Assembly: GCF_007567505.1 (NCBI RefSeq)
Contig: NZ_CP041783.1
Span: 3,534,001 to 3,598,000 of the forward strand
Direction of reading: 5' to 3'
From: Shewanella donghaensis
GTDB taxonomy: Bacteria; Pseudomonadota; Gammaproteobacteria; Enterobacterales; Shewanellaceae
DNA length: 64,000 nt
Shown here: positions 8,831-17,455 of the stretch, one piece after another
Numbering within the stretch: position 1 is the stretch's first letter
Layout of the letters: each line of letters opens with the position of its first letter
Translations under genes and position numbers: made by a program
Notes under the pieces: model-generated
What the model was told of the DNA's origin: nothing
What the model saw: only the letters and a program-made list of their open reading frames with translations
The model's database searches: none

Positions 8831-9416
8831 CTATTAAAATCCCATTATTGATTTTGTTTTATTACGGAGTAATTATAAAGCTCAGTATTAAACACTAAAT
8901 AAAAAACTATTAAAATATATTTCTTATTAAATAAATAATAAATTTTAACTTTGTGACACATTAATCTTATTCAAGTTGTTTTTGATGATTTAAATGTTGT
9001 AGTATCTTCCGTGAAGAGTTCTATACAGATTGTTATTTAATGAGGGTGATCATTTCTTCTTTTTAAAGTCCTGTTTTTAAAGCGGTTTATTTATTTTATT
9101 AATGTAATTTGATTTTTATTTTTTTTGGTCGCTTTATATGGTCTTGAATTTTTTATTTCGGTTGCATATTAATTTTATTGTTATTTTATTGTTTTTTTTT
9201 ATGCATTGTCGTTAAAGTAAGTATATTGATGGTTTATTTTACATTACTTGTGTCAATGATAGTTATTTGTCAATTATATGCCGTTTGAATTTTTGTATTT
9301 GTTTAATTTTAGTTCTGTTTGTTTTTGTTAGTTTATTATTTGGCTGTTACAAATTATTACTATGGTTAATCCCTTATGAGTAAATGTTTTAAATTTATGT
9401 GAGTTTTAAAAGTGAA
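8831..9416. promoter_or_regulatory. AT-rich divergent promoter region of the two lateral flagellar operons
   Basis: About 590 bp between the start of motY (minus) and the start of fliM (plus), extremely AT-rich with long T-runs between about 9110 and 9320. Both lateral flagellar operons must be transcribed outward from here. I looked for a sigma-54 -24/-12 element (GG and GC 10 bp apart) in both directions and did not find a convincing one; no clear sigma-70 element was chosen either. No gene is apparent. Confidence 0.55.
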
Positions 9417-10298
9417 ATGAAAACTACAGCTAAAGCAAGTTTAATAAAAAATCAGGATTTAATTAAAATTAGGGCAGTTGCTTTAGTGCAGGAAAAATTA
9501 GCGCGAAGCCGTTTGATTTTGCAGCTGGAAGGTTGCCATAGAGCGTTGCAGGACAATATTAATGATTTACTTGGACCGATTATTAGCCAGGGTCATCATT
9601 CCTTGTCGCGTATTGAGTTATCCAATGAGTCTAGTGCTATCCGTCCAGATTTAAATCATGCTTGGTTTTTGATGAGTTATCGCCGAGTCCCCTTGGCATG
9701 GTGGCGTATAGATAAATGTACCTTGGATCAATTAGCCAGCGGTTACTATGGTAGCTTTTCTAGCCCACTACAGTCTCCGTTACGCGCACCAAGCTTATCT
9801 GAATTCAGACTTGTAAAACGTTTATTACGCTCTGCATTAAATGTATTGCCGATTACTGAGCTTGATGACGACGGTTTAGACCTTGAGCTAGTAGTTAACA
9901 CCAGCCCACTGGATGTGCCGCTGCTTTGGACGTTGAATTTTCCGTCTGAGCATACTGGCCCGCCAATGTTGTTATGCATGACTGAATTTGCCTTAGGGCT
10001 AATGGCTGAACAACCCAGTGAATTTCAACCTGCCCCAGATCTAGCTGCGCAACTGAGCCAAAGGCTGAGACAGATACCGATCAAAGCGACCTTAGAGCTA
10101 GGTAATCAAAATGTACCAGTGACATCTCTTGATGGCTTAAAAGTGGGAGATATTTTACCTATGAATTTACACTCTAGATGTCCAGTAACGATAGGATATC
10201 GGCCCCTATTTTACGCCACTGTTCATGCCCATGATGGACAATTGGTCGCCAAACTTACCGAGGAAGCCTTTCATTCAGAGGACAAGAACCATGCCTGA
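9417..10298 (+). CDS. fliM: FliM, flagellar C-ring switch protein, short lateral-type form
   Basis: About 293 residues from ATG 9417; a GTG at 9399 would add six. The C-terminal SpoA (FliN-like) domain is clear (IPIKATLELGNQNVPVTSLDGLKVGDILPM). The N-terminus, MKTTAKASLIKNQDL, lacks the EIDALL-type CheY-binding peptide found in chemotaxis-linked FliM proteins, which fits a lateral motor that may not switch on CheY-P. It heads the plus-strand operon; the stop overlaps fliN. Neither possible start has a strong Shine-Dalgarno, so the 5' end is uncertain. Confidence 0.88.
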   Translation: MKTTAKASLIKNQDLIKIRAVALVQEKLARSRLILQLEGCHRALQDNINDLLGPIISQGHHSLSRIELSNESSAIRPDLNHAWFLMSYRRVPLAWWRIDKCTLDQLASGYYGSFSSPLQSPLRAPSLSEFRLVKRLLRSALNVLPITELDDDGLDLELVVNTSPLDVPLLWTLNFPSEHTGPPMLLCMTEFALGLMAEQPSEFQPAPDLAAQLSQRLRQIPIKATLELGNQNVPVTSLDGLKVGDILPMNLHSRCPVTIGYRPLFYATVHAHDGQLVAKLTEEAFHSEDKNHA

Positions 10299-10653
10299 AA
10301 ATATACTATTACAAGACGATGATTTTCTATTAGATGATGATTTACTTTTAGAAGATACCTTGGCTGAACCAAAACCTTTGCCTAAAGCCAAAGTATTAAA
10401 AGATATGTCATTTTTTCATCAGCTTCCAGTAAAGGTGACCCTTGAACTGGCGAGCGCTGAAATGTCACTGGGTGAGCTTACCCAAATGGGTGAAGGCGAT
10501 GTGGTTGCACTTGATCGCATGGTTGGCGAGCCTCTAGATATTCGAGTTAATGGAGCCTTGTTAGGCCGCGGCGAAGTGGTTGAAGTCAAGGGTCGTTATG
10601 GGGTGAGATTGTTAGAAGTTGAAGCTATCAGCTTTACTGGAGCTAACGACTAA
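10291..10653 (+). CDS. fliN: FliN, C-ring switch/export docking protein (lateral system)
   Basis: 120 residues from ATG 10291, which follows an AGAGGA ribosome-binding site and overlaps the last codons of fliM; an upstream ATG at 10225 would add 22 residues read out of the fliM frame and is unlikely. The N-terminus is acidic, and the C-terminal SpoA domain (LPVKVTLELASAEMSLGELTQMGEGDVVALD) closely resembles that of FliM. FliN builds the bottom of the C-ring and docks the FliH-FliI complex. Confidence 0.93.
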   Translation: MPENILLQDDDFLLDDDLLLEDTLAEPKPLPKAKVLKDMSFFHQLPVKVTLELASAEMSLGELTQMGEGDVVALDRMVGEPLDIRVNGALLGRGEVVEVKGRYGVRLLEVEAISFTGAND

Positions 10654-10654
10654 T

Positions 10655-11383
10655 ATGTTGCGAGTCATTCTGCTGCTGTTATGCCTGTTAGCACCCAATG
10701 TTTATGCTAATGACGGCTTAACTCTGTTTACATTAGCAGATGGTGACCAGTCACAAAAAGTCAATATCAAGTTAGAAATCTTAGCCATGATGACGGTGCT
10801 AAGTTTTCTGCCGGCAATGTTGATGATGATGACGAGCTTTACTCGCATTATTATTGTGTTATCGATATTAAGACAAGCACTAGGTTTACAACAAAGCCCG
10901 CCGAATAAGGTGCTTATTGGTATTGCGTTGGTATTATCCATTTTCATTATGCGACCGGTTGGCGAGGTGATATATGAAGATGCCTTTGTACCCTATGACC
11001 ATGGTGAAATTGAACTGACCGAAATGGTGACAAGATCTGAAGTGCCATTAAGGAAGTTTATGTTGGCGCAAACCCGTGAAACTGACTTGGAACAAATGCT
11101 AAAAATTGCCAATGAGCCAGTAACGCTAACGACTGATGAAGTGCCATTCTTTGTACTAATGCCGGCATTTGTACTTAGCGAACTCAAAACTGCCTTTCAA
11201 ATTGGCTTTTTACTTTATATTCCGTTTTTAGTGATTGACCTAGTGGTTGCTAGTGTCTTGATGTCCATGGGGATGATGATGTTGTCGCCATTGATTATTT
11301 CACTACCGTTTAAGTTAATGGTGTTTGTACTGGTTGATGGTTGGGCTATGACTATTGGCACATTAGCGGCCAGTTTTGGTTAG
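10655..11383 (+). CDS. fliP: FliP, export gate membrane protein (lateral system)
   Basis: 242 residues from ATG 10655, directly after the fliN stop codon. A signal-like hydrophobic N-terminus (LRVILLLLCLLAPNVYA) is typical of FliP. The signature loop (MMMTSFTRIIIVLSILRQALG) and the block QIGFLLYIPFLVIDLVVASVLMSMGMMMLSP are both present. With FliQ and FliR it forms the helical export gate core. An upstream start at 10619 would read within fliN and is not preferred. A strong GGAGGTGA lies immediately after the stop codon. Confidence 0.95.
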   Translation: MLRVILLLLCLLAPNVYANDGLTLFTLADGDQSQKVNIKLEILAMMTVLSFLPAMLMMMTSFTRIIIVLSILRQALGLQQSPPNKVLIGIALVLSIFIMRPVGEVIYEDAFVPYDHGEIELTEMVTRSEVPLRKFMLAQTRETDLEQMLKIANEPVTLTTDEVPFFVLMPAFVLSELKTAFQIGFLLYIPFLVIDLVVASVLMSMGMMMLSPLIISLPFKLMVFVLVDGWAMTIGTLAASFG

Positions 11384-11399
11384 CGGAGGTGACTAGAGC

Positions 11400-11492
11400 A
11401 TGGCTAATAGAAATCAACAGTTCATATCTCAGTCAAGTGACTCAGTGCTCCATCATAACGACAGTTGTCAGGAGCTAAATTATGGATGTTAA
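11400..11492 (+). CDS. Possible 30-codon small ORF between fliP and fliQ
   Basis: ATG 11400 opens a 30-codon frame (MANRNQQFISQSSDSVLHH...) that ends in TAA at 11490-11492, overlapping the first codons of fliQ. It is preceded by GGAGGTGA at 11385-11392, an eight-base match to the anti-Shine-Dalgarno, with a 7-nt spacer to the ATG. The peptide is polar, has no membrane segment and matches nothing I know. It may be a real peptide or a leader that couples translation of fliQ to fliP. Coding status is unproven. Confidence 0.4.
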   Translation: MANRNQQFISQSSDSVLHHNDSCQELNYGC

Positions 11493-11751
11493 TGAGTTAA
11501 CCTCCTTTTTTGCTGATGCTATATTTTTGGTGGTTACCATGGTGGGCGTTTTGGTGATGCCCGGCTTATTGGTGGGACTCTGTGTGGCGGTATTTCAGGC
11601 GGCTACCCAGGTTAATGAGCAAACATTGAGTTTCTTACCAAGGTTAGTATTAACGCTATTAATGGTGTTATTTGCTGGCGAATGGCTATTGATGAAAATC
11701 AGTGATTTGTTCGAAAAACTATTTCTTAGTATTCCCCATGTCATTGGCTAA
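11482..11751 (+). CDS. fliQ: FliQ, export gate membrane protein (lateral system)
   Basis: 89 residues with two transmembrane helices (about 15-38 and 52-73), the standard FliQ architecture; the segment LLVGLCVAVFQAATQVNEQTLSFLPR is the family hallmark. An AGGAG ribosome-binding site precedes ATG 11482. Four copies of FliQ wrap around FliP5R1 in the export gate. It follows fliP after about 100 bp that hold a possible small ORF. Confidence 0.95.
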   Translation: MDVNELTSFFADAIFLVVTMVGVLVMPGLLVGLCVAVFQAATQVNEQTLSFLPRLVLTLLMVLFAGEWLLMKISDLFEKLFLSIPHVIG

Positions 11752-11790
11752 GGTCAAAGTGGTTCAATTGAATTTGGCTAGAGCGACGTA

Positions 11791-12564
11791 ATGGTATCGC
11801 TGACGTCGGTTCAAATTAGCAGTTTTATTGGCTCCTTCTGGTGGCCATTTTGTCGTTTTATGGGGGCATTTATTATCATGCCTTTTCTAAGTAGCACTTA
11901 CATTCCGGTCAAGGTAAGGGTGCTATTTTCGGTGTTATTAAGTGCTTTAGTTGCGCCAATAATTCCGTCAGTCCCTGCGGTTGATGCGCTATCAATCGGG
12001 TCATTATTGTTAAGCGTCGAACAGTTACTTGTGGGTTTCATGTTGGCATTGTTTTTACTGATTATGATCAGTGTTATGACCAAAATGGGCGCCATGATGT
12101 CAATGCAAATGGGCCTGGCTATGGCCGTGATGAATGACCCTGCAAACGGTAACTCTAACCCCATTCTTGGCCAATGGTTTTTACTCTATGGCACCTTATT
12201 GTTTCTGGCATTAGATGGTCATTTGGTGGCCATTGGCGTCATAGTCGATAGCTTTTACCTATGGCCTATTGGCATGGGTATTTTTGAATTACCACTTTTG
12301 GGACTGGTTGAGCGGGTAGGCTGGCTATTTGCCGCCAGTTTTATGTTAGCACTGCCAGCCATTGTGGCTATGCTCATGGTTAACTTAACCTTTGGTGTAT
12401 TAAGTCGCTCAGCGCCATCATTAAACGTATTTGCGCTGGGTTTTCCCATGTCGATGTTAATGGGCCTGTTGTGTACGTTTTTCTCCTTTAGTGGTTTAGC
12501 AAGCCGTTACAGTGATGTTTGTCTCGATGCTCTGTCTTCGATGCACCAATTTATCGGGGGATAA
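11791..12564 (+). CDS. fliR: FliR, export gate membrane protein (lateral system)
   Basis: 257 residues with about six hydrophobic helices, as in FliR. Recognisable blocks are FMLALFLLIMISVMTKMGAMMSMQMGLAMA and the C-terminal LNVFALGFPMSMLMGL. FliR is the single-copy component of the FliPQR gate and contacts FlhB. It lies 39 bp after fliQ and 2 bp before flhB. The ribosome-binding site is weak. Confidence 0.94.
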   Translation: MVSLTSVQISSFIGSFWWPFCRFMGAFIIMPFLSSTYIPVKVRVLFSVLLSALVAPIIPSVPAVDALSIGSLLLSVEQLLVGFMLALFLLIMISVMTKMGAMMSMQMGLAMAVMNDPANGNSNPILGQWFLLYGTLLFLALDGHLVAIGVIVDSFYLWPIGMGIFELPLLGLVERVGWLFAASFMLALPAIVAMLMVNLTFGVLSRSAPSLNVFALGFPMSMLMGLLCTFFSFSGLASRYSDVCLDALSSMHQFIGG

Positions 12565-12566
12565 GC

Positions 12567-13700
12567 ATGAGTAAAAAAGATACTGGCCAAAGTAAAACCC
12601 AAGATGCCACCCCGCAAAAGTTGCGTAAAGCCCGCGAGCAAGGCCAGGTACCTCGTTCGAAAGATTTAGCCGCAGCGGCGTTAATTATTGGTTGCGCACT
12701 TATGCTAACCAGCAGCGCAGAGTGGATAGCCAGTGAAATGGCTGAATTAACGCGCTTTAATATGATGGTCACCAAAGAGCAACTGCAACAGCCAGATATG
12801 ATGCAGCAACATATGGGGGCTGCTTTGGTGGGGATTTTAAATATTCTTGGGCCATTATTCATCCTAGTTGGTGCAATCGCGATGATCGCGGGTGCCATGC
12901 CTGGCGGGCCATTATTTAACTTTAAAAATGCCTCATTCAAGTATAGCCGCATTGACCCTATCGCTGGTTTAGGGCGAATGGCATCGATGAAATCTATCGT
13001 CGAACTAGTAAAGTCAGTTTTAAAAATCACCTTACTAATTAGCATTATGCTGTTCTTTTTAAAAAGCAATTTACAAGCCATTATGGTTAGCAGTCAGCTG
13101 CCCATTGATGATGCTGTGCGCTATAGCATAGACACTATTTCGACTGGGATGTTTTATCTGGGGACCGGATTACTGTTAATTACTTTTATCGATGTGCCTT
13201 ATCAATATTGGCATCATCACAATGAATTGAAAATGTCGTTTCAGGAAGTAAAAGACGAGCATAAACAACAGGATGGTAAGCCTGAAATTAAAGCTAAAAT
13301 CCGCCAGTTACAGCAAAAAATCAGTCGCGGCAGGGCGGATATTGCCGTGCCACAAGCGGATGTGTTGCTGGTTAATCCGACCCATTATTCAGTAGCATTG
13401 AGATATGACGCTGATAAAGCAGACGCCCCCTATGTTATTGCTAAAGGGGTTGATGAACTGGCGCTTTATATGCGTGAAGTGGCTCAACGTAATGATGTTG
13501 AGGTGATTGAAATTCCAGCCTTAGCCAGAGCAATTTATTATTCCACCAAAATTGAGCAGCAAATCCCTGCGGCGCTGTTTATCGCCATTGCCCATGTGCT
13601 CAGTTATGTATTGCAGATTAAAGCGGCTAGGGGCGGCATTCAAAATAAGCCTGAGCCGTTACCGCATTTTTATATTCCACCTAATTTACGTCATGATTAA
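12567..13700 (+). CDS. flhB: FlhB, export substrate-specificity switch (lateral system)
   Basis: 377 residues from ATG 12567, two bases after the fliR stop codon and behind a GGGGGA site; the frame could open earlier at 12519 but that would lie inside fliR. Four transmembrane helices (about 35-55, 88-110, 150-168, 192-210) are followed by a cytoplasmic domain with the self-cleavage motif NPTH at 270-273 (LLVNPTHYSVALRY). Cleavage between N and P switches export from rod/hook to filament proteins. Confidence 0.95.
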   Translation: MSKKDTGQSKTQDATPQKLRKAREQGQVPRSKDLAAAALIIGCALMLTSSAEWIASEMAELTRFNMMVTKEQLQQPDMMQQHMGAALVGILNILGPLFILVGAIAMIAGAMPGGPLFNFKNASFKYSRIDPIAGLGRMASMKSIVELVKSVLKITLLISIMLFFLKSNLQAIMVSSQLPIDDAVRYSIDTISTGMFYLGTGLLLITFIDVPYQYWHHHNELKMSFQEVKDEHKQQDGKPEIKAKIRQLQQKISRGRADIAVPQADVLLVNPTHYSVALRYDADKADAPYVIAKGVDELALYMREVAQRNDVEVIEIPALARAIYYSTKIEQQIPAALFIAIAHVLSYVLQIKAARGGIQNKPEPLPHFYIPPNLRHD

Positions 13701-13715
13701 AGGAACCCCAAAACC

Positions 13716-15797
13716 ATGAACTGGTTTTCTCAAGTTTTTTCCGGTAACCGGAGTTATATCGGTATTCCAGTAGTGTTACTGGCCGTGTTGGCCATGGTGA
13801 TGTTGCCATTACCGCCTTGGTTATTGGATATTCTATTTACCTTTAATATTGTCCTCGCTGTCATGGTGTTACTGGTTGGAGTGTCGATTCGACGTCCGCT
13901 GGAATTCTCTGTATTTCCAACGATATTGCTACTAGCAACGTTAATGCGGCTAACGCTGAACGTTGCCTCTACGCGCGTGGTGTTAATTGAAGGTCATCAA
14001 GGCGGCGATTCAGCGGGTAAGGTTATTCAAGCATTTGGTGAAGTCGTTATCGGCGGTAACTATGTTGTTGGTGCAGTCATATTCCTTATCTTGATGATCA
14101 TTAACTTTGTGGTGATTACCAAAGGTGGGGAGCGGATTTCAGAAGTCTCAGCCCGTTTCACCTTAGATGCTTTACCCGGCAAACAAATGGCCATTGATGC
14201 TGACTTAAATGCCGGTATTTTGAGTCAAGAACAAGCGCGAGCAAGGCGTCAAGAAGTGACTCGTGAAGCTGATTTTTATGGCTCGATGGACGGTGCCTCA
14301 AAGTTTGTTCGTGGTGATGCCATAGCCGGTATATTGATCCTCCTGATTAATATCATTGGTGGTATATCTATCGGCGTATTCATGTATGACATGAGTGCCG
14401 GTGAAGCCTTTAAGGTTTTTGCATTATTGACTATCGGTGATGGTCTGGTTGCTCAAATTCCTTCGTTGCTATTGGCAACCGCTGCGGCAATTATTGTGAC
14501 GCGGGTGTCAGATGCTGAAGAAATGCCTGATCAGCTGCAGCAGCAATTACTGGCTAACCCTAAGACCTTAGCTACCGCTTCAATCGTGATGTTTATTCTG
14601 GGCGTTGTGCCAGGTATGCCTGCACTGGTGTTTATATCCTTTTCGGCCTTACTGGCTTTTTCATCCTGGAGACAAAGTCAGAATAAACCCGAAGTTGTCG
14701 AATCTAAACTTGAAGATAAACTCGAAAAAAATACCGCTGAGCCATCAGCTCCAAGCTGGGACGCATTGCCTTATACTGATTTAATTGAAGTGCGTCTGGG
14801 TTATCAGCTAGTGCATTTAGTTGAGCGTACGAAAGGCGCTGAATTGCAAAAGCGTCTTACGGGTATTCGTCGCACGCTTTCTGAACAAGCAGGTTTTTTA
14901 CTCTCAGAAGTTAGAGTGAGAGACAATCTGTCATTAGCGCCTAATGCGTATCAAATTAACTTAATGGGTAATCCAGTTGTGACGGCTGAATTGCAATCAG
15001 AGAAACTGATGGCAATTCAAAGCGGCCCCGTGTTTGGCGATATTGATGGCATTATTACCAAAGAGCCTGCCTACAACATGGATGCTATTTGGATTGATCA
15101 GGACCTAAAAGCCCGTGCATTAAACTTAGGTTATTCAGTAGTCGATAATGCCACTGTGATCGCGACTCATGTCAGTAAGCTTATCCGTGAAAACTTACCT
15201 GATATGTTGCAGCATGATGATGTTCTAGCGTTAAGTGATCGTTTAGCTAAGCAGTCACCTAAATTAGCAGAGTCGCTGAATAATGCTCTGACGCCAATTA
15301 TACAACTGAAGGTATATCGTCTGCTATTAAAAGAGCAAGTGTCACTTAAAGACATTCGCACCATTGCCACCACGCTATTAGATTGCAGTGAGAACAGTAA
15401 AGACCCAGTGTTGTTAGCGGCTGATGTACGCTGCGCACTGCGTAATAACATTGTACATAGCATTGCGGGTGCTGAAGCTAAGTTGAATGTATTAACCTTA
15501 GCACCAGAGTTAGAGCAAACCTTGATGGCGGCATTAAATCAGTCGCAACAGCAAGGCAAAGTGTCCTTAGACAGCTTTCCAATAGATCCCACCTTATTAG
15601 CCCAGTTACAACAGGGGATGCCGCAGCTATTGGCCGATGCGAAAGAGCAAGGGCACAGCCCGATGTTACTGGTCGCGCCGCAGTTAAGGCCCATACTTGC
15701 CCGTTATGCCTTAGCCTTTGCCAGGGGCTTACATGTGCTGTCTTATAATGAAATACCTGAGAACCGCGAGCTCATGGTCGCAGGGCAATTAGGCTAG
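13716..15797 (+). CDS. flhA: FlhA, export gate ring protein (lateral system)
   Basis: 693 residues. The N-terminal 330 residues hold about eight transmembrane helices and the FHIPEP-type loop (ARFTLDALPGKQMAIDADLNAG), the family signature. The C-terminal cytoplasmic domain binds chaperone-substrate complexes and forms the nonameric ring. It is the last gene of the plus-strand operon and is followed by a strong terminator shared with a convergent gene. No flhF, flhG or fliA follows, unlike polar flagellar loci. Confidence 0.95.
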   Translation: MNWFSQVFSGNRSYIGIPVVLLAVLAMVMLPLPPWLLDILFTFNIVLAVMVLLVGVSIRRPLEFSVFPTILLLATLMRLTLNVASTRVVLIEGHQGGDSAGKVIQAFGEVVIGGNYVVGAVIFLILMIINFVVITKGGERISEVSARFTLDALPGKQMAIDADLNAGILSQEQARARRQEVTREADFYGSMDGASKFVRGDAIAGILILLINIIGGISIGVFMYDMSAGEAFKVFALLTIGDGLVAQIPSLLLATAAAIIVTRVSDAEEMPDQLQQQLLANPKTLATASIVMFILGVVPGMPALVFISFSALLAFSSWRQSQNKPEVVESKLEDKLEKNTAEPSAPSWDALPYTDLIEVRLGYQLVHLVERTKGAELQKRLTGIRRTLSEQAGFLLSEVRVRDNLSLAPNAYQINLMGNPVVTAELQSEKLMAIQSGPVFGDIDGIITKEPAYNMDAIWIDQDLKARALNLGYSVVDNATVIATHVSKLIRENLPDMLQHDDVLALSDRLAKQSPKLAESLNNALTPIIQLKVYRLLLKEQVSLKDIRTIATTLLDCSENSKDPVLLAADVRCALRNNIVHSIAGAEAKLNVLTLAPELEQTLMAALNQSQQQGKVSLDSFPIDPTLLAQLQQGMPQLLADAKEQGHSPMLLVAPQLRPILARYALAFARGLHVLSYNEIPENRELMVAGQLG

Positions 15798-15905
15798 GGT
15801 ATTGATCTAGCATTAGCGATTTTATTAGCCAATGCTACTGGCCATTTTACTCGCTAAGTTGAAGGGGTAATTTAGCATCGTAGCCGATGGCTAAAGCAGC
15901 CATAC

Positions 15906-15939
15906 AAAAAAGCCCAAATCAATTAATTTGGGCTTTTTT
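15906..15939. terminator. Bidirectional rho-independent terminator between flhA and the GGDEF gene
   Basis: A perfect 14-bp stem, AAAAAAGCCCAAAT at 15906-15919 pairing with 15926-15939, loop CAATTA. There is a run of six Ts on each strand after the GC-rich part, so it can stop both the flhA operon (plus) and the convergent diguanylate cyclase gene (minus). Confidence 0.9.
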
Positions 15940-15965
15940 ATTACCGATTAGATTAAGTCATCTTG

Positions 15966-17168
15966 TTAGAATCGTACTTGGTTACGGCCACGGTCTTTAG
16001 CGCGATATAAAGCTTTATCAGCTTGTTTCATGCTTTGCTCAAAAGACTCATCAGATTTATGTTCTGCACAACCAATGGATACGGTGACGCTGACGGTTTT
16101 CTTTTTTACCGGTGTTTGCTGGCGGTTTTTCTTGGTGTTCTGTTTACGACTCTCATCGCGCAGCACAATGTCGTAATCCTCAATACTTTGTCTTACTTCA
16201 TCAAGATGAGAATACACTTGGTCGATGTTTTTACTTGGGAAGACGATCGTAAACTCTTCACCACCATAGCGGAATGTTTTACCGCCGCCAGACACCTTAG
16301 ATAATTTGATAGCAACTAACTTAAGCACATCATCACCGACATCATGACCATAGGTATCGTTGAACTTTTTAAAATGGTCGATATCGACCATCGCCACAGT
16401 ATATTTACGCCCAAGTGCGAGACTTAAATTAAATAGTGCACGCCTTGAAGGTAGGCCAGTTAATTCGTCACGGTAAGCAAGGAAATAAGAGTCGAACAAC
16501 ACCGTGATTAAGAAACTGCTAGCAATCAGGCTTAATAATACTGATAACGGTAAGTTAGTTGGGATTAAAAAGTATCCAAGCCAAAGGAGGAGGCTTATCC
16601 CTAAACTGGTTTGCGCTAAATTACTGTTCCAGCTTAACTTCAAAAAGATGATAAGTGTTAGAGGGTATAGGGGTAACAGGTGTAATGGTGACGTCTCAAT
16701 AGATAGCCTTATTTTTTGTTGTAAGACGGCAATGATATTGGGTGATAAATTGACAAGCTGAACCCAAGCATAGGCGATGATGCCACACAGAAAAATGCCC
16801 CCTAAGCGGTAAAAGCTGTGTACGCTCATTACGCCGCGATCTTTTATAAAACAAAACATACCAATCACTAAGGTGCCAAATAAAGGCAAAAACTGATGAA
16901 TGATAGGTGATAGGAACAGGCGATTATTTTGTAGTGCATAAAATCCAAGCAACAAAATACCTATATAAAATAATCGGCTACGGTTGAACTGCAAGCAAAT
17001 TAATGATGATGCAGCGAGTAACCAATAAGGGGCAAAGTGCAGCGTTTCTTGCCAGCTTTGCCAGTGGCTTTGAAAGTGTTCTAGCAAGCCTAACGTAAAA
17101 AAGGTGACGACGAATGGCAGGATAAGAAACCGCAGGTAATGCATAAAGCCGTTCATTGATGACACCAT
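15966..17168 (-). CDS. Membrane-bound GGDEF diguanylate cyclase
   Basis: 400 residues. The first 215 or so contain about seven hydrophobic helices, forming a membrane sensor of unknown ligand. The catalytic domain follows, with the RYGGEEF active-site motif near residue 303 and the C-terminal SIGCAEH and ADKALYRAKDRGRNQV blocks. An active GGEEF motif predicts synthesis of cyclic di-GMP from two GTP. A basic insertion (KKNRQQTPVKKK) sits inside the domain. It is convergent with flhA; a link to flagellar control is plausible but only inferred from position. Several close start codons make the exact N-terminus uncertain. Confidence 0.9.
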   Translation of the reverse strand: MVSSMNGFMHYLRFLILPFVVTFFTLGLLEHFQSHWQSWQETLHFAPYWLLAASSLICLQFNRSRLFYIGILLLGFYALQNNRLFLSPIIHQFLPLFGTLVIGMFCFIKDRGVMSVHSFYRLGGIFLCGIIAYAWVQLVNLSPNIIAVLQQKIRLSIETSPLHLLPLYPLTLIIFLKLSWNSNLAQTSLGISLLLWLGYFLIPTNLPLSVLLSLIASSFLITVLFDSYFLAYRDELTGLPSRRALFNLSLALGRKYTVAMVDIDHFKKFNDTYGHDVGDDVLKLVAIKLSKVSGGGKTFRYGGEEFTIVFPSKNIDQVYSHLDEVRQSIEDYDIVLRDESRKQNTKKNRQQTPVKKKTVSVTVSIGCAEHKSDESFEQSMKQADKALYRAKDRGRNQVRF

Positions 17169-17389
17169 TTAACATTGGAAATAAAAGGAATAATTATCGG
17201 TCGCATGATTTTGGCATTAGTTGAAAACTGCTAATAACAGAGCGACATTGAAATGAGTAAACTGAAATATAAATCAATCGGGGATGGCACGATAGCAATA
17301 AGATCGTGCAGGGAATGGATAATTTCAAATATTTGAACTGATAGGCACTGAATAATGCCATTTTTGCTAAGTAAAAAGTCTGGTTAAAT

Positions 17390-17419
17390 AATAAGGGCAT
17401 TCAATTAAATGCCCTTATT
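17390..17419 (-). terminator. Rho-independent terminator downstream of the DUF2959 gene
   Basis: An 11-bp perfect stem, AATAAGGGCAT 17390-17400 with 17409-17419, 8-nt loop. On the minus strand it is followed by ATTTAACC and lies 36 bp after the stop of the DUF2959 gene. The flanking stretch 17169-17455 contains no other feature that I can support. Confidence 0.75.
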
Positions 17420-17455
17420 AGTAATTTTATCAGACGCTAGAGCTAAGCTAAGTGA

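Noticed and set aside
8831..9416. Sigma-54 promoter between motY and fliM
   Set aside because: LafK would need one, but I found no GG-n10-GC element with good context in either direction, so none was annotated.
16978..17175. Minus-strand 65-codon frame inside the GGDEF gene 5' region
   Set aside because: It is a shadow of the GGDEF protein in another frame.
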